Source: Emticicia sp031378345 (GTDB taxonomy: Bacteria; Bacteroidota; Bacteroidia; Cytophagales; Spirosomataceae). From it: DNA of 64,000 bases. Below the pieces are notes generated by a model. That model was not told where the DNA came from. It did not search any database and saw only the letters and a list, made by a program, of their open reading frames with translations. Positions 47,453-57,400 of the stretch are shown piece after piece (the stretch's first letter is position 1; each line of letters begins with the position of its first letter). A program made the position numbers and the translations under genes. The stretch spans positions 1-64,000 of the forward strand of contig JANNDY010000098.1 of the NCBI GenBank assembly GCA_031378345.1, given 5' to 3'.

Positions 47453-48313
47453 TCACAACGATTTCAAAATAGCTTTTTTTATCAACTCAGGATTTGACCA
47501 AGGAATAAAATGATTCATGTCGTCCTTGAGCCAAAGTTGCACACTTGGCGAGTTAATGAGCATTTTTTGAGCGAATTTTGCATTGTCAGGATGCACCAAA
47601 ACATCTTTTTTTCCTTGAATAATAATGGCTGGCTGATGAATATTTTTCCAAAAAGGAAGCATGGCTTCCAAATCTTCTTTCAAATATAAAATTTCTAAAT
47701 TTGAAGCTCGAAACGAACGGGGAATCATATAACGAACTAAAAAGGAATCTAAAATATAACGGTACCAACGGGCGGGCTCGAGTGTTGGGTCAATGGAAGG
47801 TGCGGCAAAAATTAGGTTATCAATCAATTCAGGATAATCTATTGCCATTCGGGCAATCATTGGTCCGCCGAGCGAATGTCCAATTAAGATGAGTTTTTTA
47901 TCTTTTTGCTTATATTTTTCAACAATTGGTTTCAGATAGGCAGCTTGTCGTTCCAAAGATTTTTCGCCTTTCCCAAAATCCGAAAAGCCAAAACCTGCTC
48001 TATCAACCGAAACTATTTTTACTTTTTTGAGTAAATCTTCATCTTTCATAAAACCAGTAAAAGCACTCCAAGAACCTGGTGAACCATGCACAAAAAATGC
48101 TACTGGCAAAGAGTCATTTCCGATTTCGGCATAATTGATTTCTCTATCCAAAACCCTGATTCGATGCTCAGTTGGCTTGAATATAGAGGTTTTAAACTGT
48201 TCGTCAATTTCTTGCTTACTCAACCTGAAAGTCATGCATCCTGAAAATAATTGTGCCACAGCCAAAATTATTAAATAGCTGATTATTAGGCGTTTAGTAG
48301 TTTTTTCGAACAT
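47453..48313 (-). CDS. alpha/beta hydrolase lipoprotein
   Basis: Protein of 286 residues. Lipobox FSGC gives a lipidated Cys26. The nucleophile motif GHSLGG has Ser147, an oxyanion-hole HGSPGSW follows strand 3, and the catalytic His lies in DDMNHFIPW. The catalytic Asp is probably in GKKDVLVHPD. It is an esterase- or lipase-like enzyme at the envelope; substrate unknown. A TATATTTG box lies at 48346-48353 (minus). Confidence 0.88.
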   Translation of the reverse strand: MFEKTTKRLIISYLIILAVAQLFSGCMTFRLSKQEIDEQFKTSIFKPTEHRIRVLDREINYAEIGNDSLPVAFFVHGSPGSWSAFTGFMKDEDLLKKVKIVSVDRAGFGFSDFGKGEKSLERQAAYLKPIVEKYKQKDKKLILIGHSLGGPMIARMAIDYPELIDNLIFAAPSIDPTLEPARWYRYILDSFLVRYMIPRSFRASNLEILYLKEDLEAMLPFWKNIHQPAIIIQGKKDVLVHPDNAKFAQKMLINSPSVQLWLKDDMNHFIPWSNPELIKKAILKSL

Positions 48314-48464
48314 TTAGTTAGGGCAAAAAAATGATTTTTTCATATCAAATATACGTGGATTTTGTCTAAATAGTTTCAATAAAAAAATCACCAAACACTA
48401 TTTTTCAGAATATTACCAAAGATGCTTATCTTTACAAATCTAAAAACCAATCTAAACTTCAAAC

Positions 48465-49748
48465 ATGAAACGTAAATTTATTGTAGGTTTTCTACTTTTT
48501 GTAAATTTTAATTTATTTGCCCAAAAAGCTGTTAGTGATTTGACCGTGGTTGTCCCCGAAAGTGTAGGGATTTCGACCGAACGACTCAAACGAATTGATG
48601 CCCATTTACAAGACCATTTAGATAAAAAATGGATTCCTGGGGCAGTAGCTATGGTGGCTCGTAAAGGCAAAATCGTCTATTCAAGTACAATTGGAACGAG
48701 TGGCATCAACAAGCAAGATATGAAAGTAGATGATGTTTTTAGGTTGGCATCTATGACAAAACCCATCGTAACGACTGCCATCATGATTTTGGTTGAAGAA
48801 GGCAAATGTTTGTTGGAAGACCCCCTCTCTAAATACATTCCTGAATTCAAAAATCCTATGGTCTTGAAAGAAGTAAATGCTAAAGATTCTACTTTTACCT
48901 CTGAGCCATCACCTTCCGAAATTACTATTCGTCAGCTGCTTTCGCATACATCAGGCATTGGTTATGGTTTTACTAATACGAAACTTTCGGGCGTGATTTA
49001 TGGCAAAGCCAAAGTGCCAGATGGAGCAAATATGGAAAGTGCAACAATTGCCGAAAAGATGAAAATCTTAGCAAAACAGCCTTTGTTGCATGCCCCTGGC
49101 ACGAAATGGACTTATGGTTTAAGCACTGACATGGCTGGTTATCTGGTAGAAATTCTTTCAGGAAAAAGCCTTTCTGATTTTTGTGAAGAACGTATTTTAA
49201 AGCCTTTGGATATGAAGGATACACATTTTTTCAGACCTGAAAGCGACGAAAACCGTATGGTGAGTGTCTATACCGAAATCAATGGAAATCTGATGAATGC
49301 AATGGCTTTTCCTCAAGCAAAAAACCTGTATTTTCCTACACGTGGGGCAAAAGCATATTTTTCGGGCGGTAGTGGTTTATCTGGAACGGCAACTGATTAC
49401 ATGAAATTTATGCAGATGATTTTGAATGGAGGCGTGCTGAACGGCACTCGAATTTTGGGCAGAAAAAGTATCGAAGCCATGAGCAATAACCAAATCGGCG
49501 ACCTTGCTATCAATGCCGCAGGTACGAAATTTGGCTTAGGATTTTCGGTGGAAGTACAAGCAAGTTCGTACCGAAAATTAGGCTCTGTTGGACGCTTGGG
49601 TTGGGGTGGACTCTACAATACAACTTTCTGGATTGACCCAAAAGAGCAAATCGTAGCTGTACTAATGACACAAATTTATCCAAGTTCGCACCAGCGAGAA
49701 TTGTATGATAAATTTGAGAATTTGGTCTATCAATCTATTGTGGATTGA
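48465..49748 (+). CDS. secreted serine hydrolase, class C beta-lactamase-like
   Basis: Protein of 427 residues with a signal peptide (1-20, ending LFAQ). SxxK is SMTK at 96-99; the second motif is YGLS rather than YSN, as in EstB-like esterases; GRLGWGG near the C-terminus takes the place of KTG. It is likely a periplasmic esterase or D-amino peptidase. TATCTTTA (one mismatch to -7) lies about 28 nt before the start. Confidence 0.9.
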   Translation: MKRKFIVGFLLFVNFNLFAQKAVSDLTVVVPESVGISTERLKRIDAHLQDHLDKKWIPGAVAMVARKGKIVYSSTIGTSGINKQDMKVDDVFRLASMTKPIVTTAIMILVEEGKCLLEDPLSKYIPEFKNPMVLKEVNAKDSTFTSEPSPSEITIRQLLSHTSGIGYGFTNTKLSGVIYGKAKVPDGANMESATIAEKMKILAKQPLLHAPGTKWTYGLSTDMAGYLVEILSGKSLSDFCEERILKPLDMKDTHFFRPESDENRMVSVYTEINGNLMNAMAFPQAKNLYFPTRGAKAYFSGGSGLSGTATDYMKFMQMILNGGVLNGTRILGRKSIEAMSNNQIGDLAINAAGTKFGLGFSVEVQASSYRKLGSVGRLGWGGLYNTTFWIDPKEQIVAVLMTQIYPSSHQRELYDKFENLVYQSIVD

Positions 49749-49763
49749 GGAGGAAAGTGTCTT

Positions 49764-49799
49764 GTCCTAAAATAGGTTTACACAAATCTATTTTAGGAC
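49764..49799. repeat. palindrome GTCCTAAAATAG...CTATTTTAGGAC, copy 2
   Basis: GTCCTAAAATAGGTTT and AAATCTATTTTAGGAC pair at 15 of 16 positions with a short centre. It lies between convergent genes and shares its right half with the palindrome at 27494-27534. Confidence 0.65.
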
Positions 49800-49817
49800 A
49801 AAACATGAACCCTTTCT

Positions 49818-51053
49818 TCAAATTTCCGTAATAATTTCAGCTACTTCACGCCCTGTTTGCATGGCGGCATTGAGTGATGGATATGCCAAATAATCGCCAC
49901 AACGATAAAGATTTTCACTCAATTTTAAGTCTTTTTTCATATCTCCAGCTCGATATTGCACCAAAGATTCGGGAATATGGTAAGTTTTCAAGTGCTTCCA
50001 AACATTTACCGAAGCTCCAAACCAATCAAATAATTCTCGCTTGATTCTATTCGTCAGATTTCTTTCATCCACCTTGTCCAAACCTTGCGTACTTACCGAA
50101 ATCAGCGATTTTCCCCCATTACCATAACTTTTCGAAATATCGCTGGGTACACATATATTATGTACAACGCCTCTGCGATTTGGATTTAAAGCAATAAATT
50201 TCTGCCCTTTCAATGGTGAAGATTCTGCCGAAAAATAAGTACAAGTAGTAGTGTTATAAATTCGCTTGGTAGTTTCGCCCAAAAGATTGTCGGTTGCGTG
50301 TGGGTCGGTTGCCAAAACAATTCTATCAGCTGTCAGAATTTCGCCTCCTTCCAAAAAAACCTGATGTCCTTCAATGCCTCTCACACGAGTATTTAGACGA
50401 ATTCTTCCGCCCGGTATCATCTCTGCAATTTGGTCTGGAATTGCCTGAATTCCCTCCATTGGAAGTGCGGCATCACCTCTAAAAAATTGCTTAAAAGTAA
50501 ATTGGAAAAAATTACTTGATGTAACTAAATCATTTTCAAGAAAAACGCCTCCAAAAAAAGGTTTGAAAAAATTTGTAATCATTTTATTACTCCAGCCATA
50601 ATTTTTCAAGAAAGTAAGTGTGTCAGTAGCTTCCATTTCAAAAAAATCTTCGTCGGGAATTTCCGCTAAATCATTTGCAAATTTTCTGATTTTTAATTTA
50701 TCGCTCAGAGAACCAACCGACGAAAAAACCATTGTGAGATATGCCATTTTTTTTCGGAAAGGGTTTTCCATTTTCATAAAACCTTTTTCGGCTTTTATCA
50801 TTGACCCAGAATCAAAATATTTCAAACGTAAATCGCTATAATTCAGTGTTTTACGAGCTTCAGGGTAGTTTGTCAGCAAAACCTGAAAGCCTCGATCAAG
50901 TAAAAAACCATCTACTTTATCTGTTCTCACTCGTCCACCGAGTGCATCCGAACCCTCCAAAAGTATGAAACTACATCCTTTTTCGTTGAGATATTTAGCA
51001 CAAGTTAGTCCCGAAATACCGCCACCAATAATCACTGTTGATAAATCATTCAT
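49818..51053 (-). CDS. FAD-dependent amine oxidase/phytoene desaturase-like oxidoreductase
   Basis: Flavoprotein of 411 residues. The Rossmann dinucleotide motif IGGGISGLTCAKYL is at the N-terminus, followed by LLEGSDALGGRVRTD, and the C-terminal FAD contact is GDYLAYPSLNAAMQTGREVA. It resembles protoporphyrinogen oxidase/carotenoid desaturase relatives. No carotenoid genes are adjacent, so the substrate is open. Confidence 0.87.
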   Translation of the reverse strand: MNDLSTVIIGGGISGLTCAKYLNEKGCSFILLEGSDALGGRVRTDKVDGFLLDRGFQVLLTNYPEARKTLNYSDLRLKYFDSGSMIKAEKGFMKMENPFRKKMAYLTMVFSSVGSLSDKLKIRKFANDLAEIPDEDFFEMEATDTLTFLKNYGWSNKMITNFFKPFFGGVFLENDLVTSSNFFQFTFKQFFRGDAALPMEGIQAIPDQIAEMIPGGRIRLNTRVRGIEGHQVFLEGGEILTADRIVLATDPHATDNLLGETTKRIYNTTTCTYFSAESSPLKGQKFIALNPNRRGVVHNICVPSDISKSYGNGGKSLISVSTQGLDKVDERNLTNRIKRELFDWFGASVNVWKHLKTYHIPESLVQYRAGDMKKDLKLSENLYRCGDYLAYPSLNAAMQTGREVAEIITEI

Positions 51054-51297
51054 AAACTTTTATAGAAGGTTTGACGTTTTAGAAGTAGGTTAAGTTAAAT
51101 TTTGATGACGAAAAGCGAGTGTTTTTAACAAAAAAATTATCAGAAAAGGCTTTTTTGAAGTCCAAAAGCTTAATTTAAGCATCTTCTTAAATTAAAAGTT
51201 TTGAAAATTCAATTTTAAAGCCCTATTTTGTCTTTATTAATCACAAATATACACGCTTTTATAAACAAACTATACAAATAGAAATTTAGACTTACGA

Positions 51298-52071
51298 ATG
51301 ACTAACGAAATAAAACAAGAAGGCGAATTCAAATACATTGACGAGGGTCAAGGTGATACTTTACTTATTTTACATGGGCTTTTTGGTGCATTGAGCAATT
51401 TTGACGATGTGATTGAAGGCTTTAAGCATCGTTGCAGAATCGTTATTCCTGTAATGCCGATTTATGATATGCCCATGCGAGAGGCAAGTTTGGAGGGTTT
51501 ACAAGCATTTATTGAAAGGTTTGTGGCTTTTAAGCAATTAGATAACCTAATTATTTTAGGAAACTCGCTTGGTGGACACGTTGGTTTACTTTATACACTT
51601 GCTCATCAAGAGAGCATCAAAGCATTGATTTTGACTGGAAGTTCGGGCCTTTTTGAGAATACTATGGGCGGCTCGTTTCCGAAACGAGGCAATTATGAGT
51701 ACATCAAAGAGCGAGTGGCTTATACTTTTTATGACCCAAATACGGCTACCAAAGAATTGATTGATGAGTGTTTTGAGATTACTTCAAGTATTCCGAAGTG
51801 TATGAATATTGTACAAATTGCAAAATCGGCACAGCGACATAATATTGCTAAGGAAATTCCCAATATTTATGTACAAACTTGCTTGATTTGGGGCTTGAAT
51901 GACACTATTACGCCGCCACACGTTGGTTTTGAATTTAACCGTTTGATACCTAATTCAGAATTATATTTTATTGACAAATGTTGCCACGCACCAATGATGG
52001 AACGCCCTGCCGAATTTAATGTTTATCTTGAAAGATTTCTTGATAAAATTCAGGTAGAAGTAGCTGTTTAG
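51298..52071 (+). CDS. alpha/beta hydrolase
   Basis: Cytosolic protein of 257 residues with HGLFGALSNF (oxyanion hole), nucleophile GNSLGG (Ser90), likely Asp in WGLNDTITPP and His in CCHAPMMERP. It fits small esterases or C-C hydrolases. A CBS-domain gene follows after 27 nt in the same direction, so the two form an operon. Confidence 0.92.
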   Translation: MTNEIKQEGEFKYIDEGQGDTLLILHGLFGALSNFDDVIEGFKHRCRIVIPVMPIYDMPMREASLEGLQAFIERFVAFKQLDNLIILGNSLGGHVGLLYTLAHQESIKALILTGSSGLFENTMGGSFPKRGNYEYIKERVAYTFYDPNTATKELIDECFEITSSIPKCMNIVQIAKSAQRHNIAKEIPNIYVQTCLIWGLNDTITPPHVGFEFNRLIPNSELYFIDKCCHAPMMERPAEFNVYLERFLDKIQVEVAV

Positions 52072-52098
52072 ATTTGAAAAACCTTTTGACATTCTGAT

Positions 52099-52764
52099 AT
52101 GACAACTGCCGAAATTATTAACCACGAATTGCCCATTTTGAAACTTTCTGATACTGTTGGAAAGGCTTTAAATTGGATGGAAGAAAACCGCATTGGGCAA
52201 TTGGTAGTTGCTAATGAAGGCAAATATGCGGGCATTGTGAGCGAAGAAATTCTGTTGAATTATGACGAAGAACTGCAACTTTTTGACGTAATGTTGCAGT
52301 ATTCTGAAATATATCTATTTGATTATCAGCATATTTATGAATCTTTGGGCCTTATTTCAAAACATCATTTGGCAATACTTGGAGTAGTTGATGAAGAGCA
52401 AAATTTTGTTGGAACAATTACTGCCACCGAATTATATAGTAAATTTGCCGAACTGTTGGGAAGTCAAGAACCAGGTGCGGTTTTGGTTGTTTCTATCAAA
52501 AACAGAGATTATTCGCTTGCAGAAATTAGTCGTTTGATAGAGTCAGATAATGCAAAAATTATAAGTAGTTATTTTTCAGGAAGTAACTACGCCAATGATG
52601 ATTCGGCAAGACTTACGCTGAAAATTAATCGAGAAAATATTACTTCTGTCATTGCTACACTCGAACGCTTCGGCTATATTGTAGAAGCAAGCTATGCCCA
52701 CGAACCCATCGAAAGCCTTGAGCAAGAACGCTACGATATGTTGATGAGGTATTTGAGTGTATAA
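52099..52764 (+). CDS. CBS-domain protein
   Basis: Protein of 221 residues with two CBS motifs: about 1-60 (LSDTVGKALNWMEENRIGQLVV) and about 70-125 (HLAILGVVDEEQNFVGTITATEL), then an ACT-like segment (AVLVVSIKNRDYSLAEISRLI). CBS pairs bind adenosyl ligands and act as sensors. Coupling to the hydrolase suggests a shared role. In related genomes, as I recall, such a pair precedes NAD kinase; that gene is not here. Confidence 0.85.
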   Translation: MTTAEIINHELPILKLSDTVGKALNWMEENRIGQLVVANEGKYAGIVSEEILLNYDEELQLFDVMLQYSEIYLFDYQHIYESLGLISKHHLAILGVVDEEQNFVGTITATELYSKFAELLGSQEPGAVLVVSIKNRDYSLAEISRLIESDNAKIISSYFSGSNYANDDSARLTLKINRENITSVIATLERFGYIVEASYAHEPIESLEQERYDMLMRYLSV

Positions 52765-52776
52765 TAGAGACCAGTT

Positions 52777-53382
52777 TTACTCCAATTCCACATTCATTTT
52801 TGACAAATAACCGCCTAAATTCATTGAAATCCCTTCAAAAAGCTCAATTTCTTTGTTCCAATTGATGATTCTCCAATCTTGCTCAGGCTCGGCAACCCAC
52901 ACACTTTGCGTAGCTGTAAAAACCCAAACTACTTTTTTTACTCCAAATTCCAAAAGCCGCTGAGTTTTGCGAGTAACATACAGGTTTTGAGAAATATTTT
53001 CGGTATCAATTTCTACATCAACCTCTACTTGAAGCAAAGGTGGCACATCGAAATATCGCTTCGTAAATTTTTCAATCTGCCCAATATGATAAAGCATTAT
53101 ATCGCCTGAAAGATTGTTTCGATTACCCAAATGCAAACCTATCTCACCGGTCATAGGTAAATACATATTTTCATCTAAATACTTATTCAATAATCTTTGA
53201 ATATATAAAATTATCAACCCTTGTAAACTACTCGCTCCCATAATCTCTTCCAAATTTTTATGACCATACATTACACTTCGATAGCCTTTATAAAAAATTG
53301 GCTGCCCGTCCAAAACTTCTTTTATCAAAGATTCTGGCACTCGTCTTTCTCGTCTTTTGGGTGCTTCAATGATTGCTTCCAT
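52777..53382 (-). CDS. Uma2-family (DUF820) restriction endonuclease-like protein
   Basis: Protein of 201 residues with the PD-(D/E)XK-like pattern of Uma2: NNLSGDIMLYHI, then LLQVEVDVEIDT and a Lys in YVTRKTQRLLEFGVKKVVWVF split over a turn. In typical members the second acidic residue is in EV-S; here it is EVDVEI. The family is common in Bacteroidota and cyanobacteria; its biological role is unclear. Confidence 0.82.
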   Translation of the reverse strand: MEAIIEAPKRRERRVPESLIKEVLDGQPIFYKGYRSVMYGHKNLEEIMGASSLQGLIILYIQRLLNKYLDENMYLPMTGEIGLHLGNRNNLSGDIMLYHIGQIEKFTKRYFDVPPLLQVEVDVEIDTENISQNLYVTRKTQRLLEFGVKKVVWVFTATQSVWVAEPEQDWRIINWNKEIELFEGISMNLGGYLSKMNVELE

Positions 53383-53583
53383 CTATTAATTATTTATATT
53401 TGGTAAAAATAAGCAAACGCAATCCTTTTATACAAGTTTCTTCTGTTTTTTTTAGATTTTACTACTTTCTAAATAATCTCAAACCCCCATTTCAAACAAT
53501 TTTATTGTTCGTTGCCAAGAAATTCCGAACTTTACGGTTTATCTTGTATGGCAATTTCCTAAATTGCCCAAAAACAAATTTCT

Positions 53584-54411
53584 GTGGATACTTACATCGA
53601 ACTTTCCTTACAAATTGAGCCTGATTTTGCCGAAATTATGATGGCAGAATTGGCAGAACTTGGCTTTGAATCTTTTGTCGAAACCGACGAAGGCTTGGAA
53701 GCGTATATTCAAGAAGACATTTTTAATGATTTGCACATCAAAAAAATGCTCGAAAATTATGCCGAACGTACGCCAATTTCTTATGCTTTCAAGCAAATTG
53801 CCAAGCAAAATTGGAACGAAGAATGGGAGAAAAACTTTCAACCTATTTCGATTGGAGATGATATTTATGTGCGAGCCAATTTTCATGAAGCACAACCAAG
53901 TTTTTTGTATGAAATAATTATTACACCCAAAATGTCGTTCGGAACTGGGCATCACGAAACTACTTCGATGGTGATGGAACATCAACTGACAATTCCTCAT
54001 AAAGACAAAAAAGTGCTTGATATAGGTACAGGTACAGGTATTTTGGCAGTTTTGGCATCAAAACTTGGGGCAGTTCACATTAGTGCTTTTGATATTGATG
54101 AATGGTCAGTAGAGAATACAATAGAAAATATTGCCTTGAATAATGCTCCAAATATTGCCGTAAGACTTGGCACAATTGAAAACGAACCGCAAGAAAAGTA
54201 CGAGATTGTGTTGGCAAATATTAATCGAAATATTTTATTGCAACAAATTCCTGCATACTCAACTTTCATGGCTGCTGGTGCATCATTAGTTATAAGCGGG
54301 TTTTATGAAGCCGATATTGCTGATATTCAAGCAGTTGCCGAATCGGTTGGACTAAAAAAAGTCGCTCAACTAAGCAAGAATCAATGGGCTTCGGTCGTTT
54401 TTAGAAGTTAA
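53584..54411 (+). CDS. prmA: ribosomal protein L11 methyltransferase
   Basis: Methyltransferase of 275 residues that trimethylates L11 using S-adenosylmethionine. Start codon is GTG at 53584, which gives the usual short N-terminus (MDTYIELSLQI). Landmarks: PKMSFGTGHHETT, VLDIGTGTGILAVLAS (SAM loop), and VLANINRNILLQ in place of the common NI motif. A 13-nt gap separates it from the giant secreted protein gene, suggesting an operon. Confidence 0.96.
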   Translation: MDTYIELSLQIEPDFAEIMMAELAELGFESFVETDEGLEAYIQEDIFNDLHIKKMLENYAERTPISYAFKQIAKQNWNEEWEKNFQPISIGDDIYVRANFHEAQPSFLYEIIITPKMSFGTGHHETTSMVMEHQLTIPHKDKKVLDIGTGTGILAVLASKLGAVHISAFDIDEWSVENTIENIALNNAPNIAVRLGTIENEPQEKYEIVLANINRNILLQQIPAYSTFMAAGASLVISGFYEADIADIQAVAESVGLKKVAQLSKNQWASVVFRS

Positions 54412-54424
54412 GCAAATTAAAATT

Positions 54425-57400
54425 ATGCGAAAGCTAAAAATAATATTTTTTCTGTCAATACTACTGTCTTTTTCATCGAAAGCACAGTTGATTCGACTTT
54501 CCGAAAAACCCGAAACATTTATTACAGATGTGCAGACTGTGATGGCAACCGACAATAATGCCGTTGCAGTTGCAACAGGGAAAAAGTTTGAAACCTATTG
54601 GGCAAGTCGTTTCAGCAATGAGCAAAAAACTGCACTCATAGCTACTTGTCGCAAAATGGGAATCCGTGGACATAAAATGGCTCAGTTTTATTTTTTCTTT
54701 ACGATTTTGGATAAAGCTATTGAGCAAGAAAAGTTTTCGGACACACAAGTAAGCAACCTCATTGATATTACTAATAAATTTGTGGATGGTTATGATTTGA
54801 AAACTTCTACTAAAATGCTGGAAGTTTTGAAGGATTTTTTAGAAAAACGCCGACTTTATGCTTCCAATTATAACCGTTTGTATGCTTTGGGCGGAAGCTA
54901 TGAGTTAAAATTTTTAGACAAAAAAACAGACCCAAATGCTCCTGTAATTCCTCAAAATACCACAACCGAACAAACTCCTGTGGAGCTTGAAACACCAAAA
55001 TATTTTGACAGTTGGGACACACCTCCAACTGTCGAAGCAGTGATAAATCAGGGGCAATCTCTTTTTGAACCAGACAAAAAAATCATGCCTCTCATCGGCG
55101 GACTTTCGATTCAGTTAAATAATGTTGATTTGATAATGGCAACGTCGAGCGACTCGGTTTGGATTAAAAAAACAACAGGTACGGTTTCTCTAAAAGATGG
55201 CATTTATGTAGGAAAAGGTGGGCTTTTTACTTTTGAAAGTGCCAAACTGCCTCAAATTTCAGTAGTTTTGACTGATTTTGCCTTTGAAATCAGAAATCCG
55301 AAATTTACTGCCGAAGACGTTACCCTTACTTATACCGACCGCCTTACTGCTCCAATCAAAGGTGTTTTTGAATACAAAAGTGAGAAACGAAATAAAAACA
55401 TTGCCCCTTCATACCCTCGTTTTATGTCTTATCAAAGCGATGCTTTTATAAAAAACATTGACCGAAACATTGAATATCGTGGTGGTTTTTCGATGTCAGG
55501 AAGTCGTATTTTTTCTTCGTCTGTTCAAAATCGTTATTCAAATATTTCAGTAAAAAAAGACGGAAAATTTTTCTTTAAAGCAAGTAGCACTCGCTTCGAG
55601 TTGAGTGACTCTTTGATAACTTCACAATTGGCAAACTTTGTTACTTTTATAGGGAAAGACGGTACGCCATCCGATTCTATTTATCACCCTGCTGTAAAGT
55701 TTAATTACAACCAAAAAAACTATATGCTTCGCCTCAATAAAATTGATGCGGGAGGTTTTAAGGAAACCCCTTTTTCGGACACTTACCACCAAATGAACAT
55801 CAAGTGTGATGCCATGCGATGGAATTTGAACGAAGGAAAAATGGATTTTTATATTGTTTCTGCCCGAACCCAAGTACCAGCCGTTTTTGAGTCTTTCGAT
55901 TTTTATGATGCCCAACGACTTACAGGACTAAATAGTAGTGCAGGTTTTAATCCTTTGTTGATGGTCGGAAATTTTACCCAAAAGAATAATAAAATTACTT
56001 TTACGCTCGACGAAATTGCTACTTATAATAAAGTTTTACCACAAAATATTCGTGGTGGTTTGATGGTTGCCGTGCAGCAAGGTTTTGTAAATTATAATCC
56101 TTCTGACGATATTTTTAAGATAACAAGTAAAGGACAACATTATCTTTCGGCTTTTGCAGGAAAAAGTGATTTTGATGATTTTTTGATTCCTTCTATTTAT
56201 GGAAATAGTAAAGATTCTACATCAAATGCAACACTAAATCTAAATGATAAAGTGCTGACTATCAGAGGAATACGTCGTTTTAATCTAAGCGATTCACTCC
56301 GAATTTATGTACTTCCTTATGACCGAACTATTAAGGTTTATAAGAATAGAACGTTTACATTTAGTGGGCAATTTAAGGCAAGAAATTATCGTTTTTCAGG
56401 AAAAGATTTGCTGTTTGACTATGAGAAATTTTCACTGTCACTCAATAAAATTGACTCGGTAACTTTCACTCCACAAGTGGTTTATGCCAAAGGTGGGCGG
56501 CAAGAAATAGGCGGACATATCAAGTTTTTGAAACCCGGTACGCTTTTCCTTAATCGCCCCGATAATAAGTCGGGTAAAACATATTTACCCCAATATCCAA
56601 AACTAAAAATTGATGAGGGCGTAATTGTTTATTTTGATGAACCTGCACGTGGCATGAGAAAATATAGCCGAGATGTGCGTTTTGATGTACCAAGAATTGA
56701 TTTTGATAGTTTGTCTGTAAAAGATATTGAGTTTGATGGTACTTTTTACTCTGGAAATATCTTCAAACCGTTCAAAGAAGTGCTGCGAATTATGCCAGAT
56801 ACTACTCTGGGATTTTTGCATAAAGTACCAAATGGCAAATACAATGTGTTTGGAGATGAAGCCTCGGTCAAGTTTTCAACGGCATTGGCAATGGATAGCA
56901 AAGGGCTACATTCGGAAGGGGACATTAACCATTTGGCTGCCACACTTACTGCCAAAGAAATTTTGTTTATGGCAGATTCATTAACTGCATCGGGGCAATT
57001 GGGGAAAGTGAATGAAAGTGTTTTGAAAGGTTCATATTTTCCGCAAGTTGCCATCAATGATTATACTTTAAGATGGATGCCGAAGGTAGATAGCATGATT
57101 ATTTCTTCAAAGGCTGGTTTCAATTTTTATACAGGAACATCTTCGCTAAAAGGCAGGTTGGTTGTGCGAACTGGTGGCTTGTTTGGAATTGGAAAATTGA
57201 TTCGTACTGACTCCGAAACTGCCTCCGAACAATTCAAGTTTAACAAGGAGGGATTCATTGCCGACAGGTCGCAATTCAATGTAAAATCAACGCAAACGAC
57301 TGCAAAATCGGTGCTTTTGGGTAAAAATGTTAATGTGAATTTCAACGTAAACAGTAGCATTGTCAATATTGCGACCAATCAAGGAAACTTCAATGATAGC

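Noticed and set aside
43457..49748. two beta-lactamase-like genes as antibiotic-resistance determinants
   Set aside because: SxxK serine hydrolases of this type are mostly esterases or peptidases; the second motif and length do not point to a true beta-lactamase.
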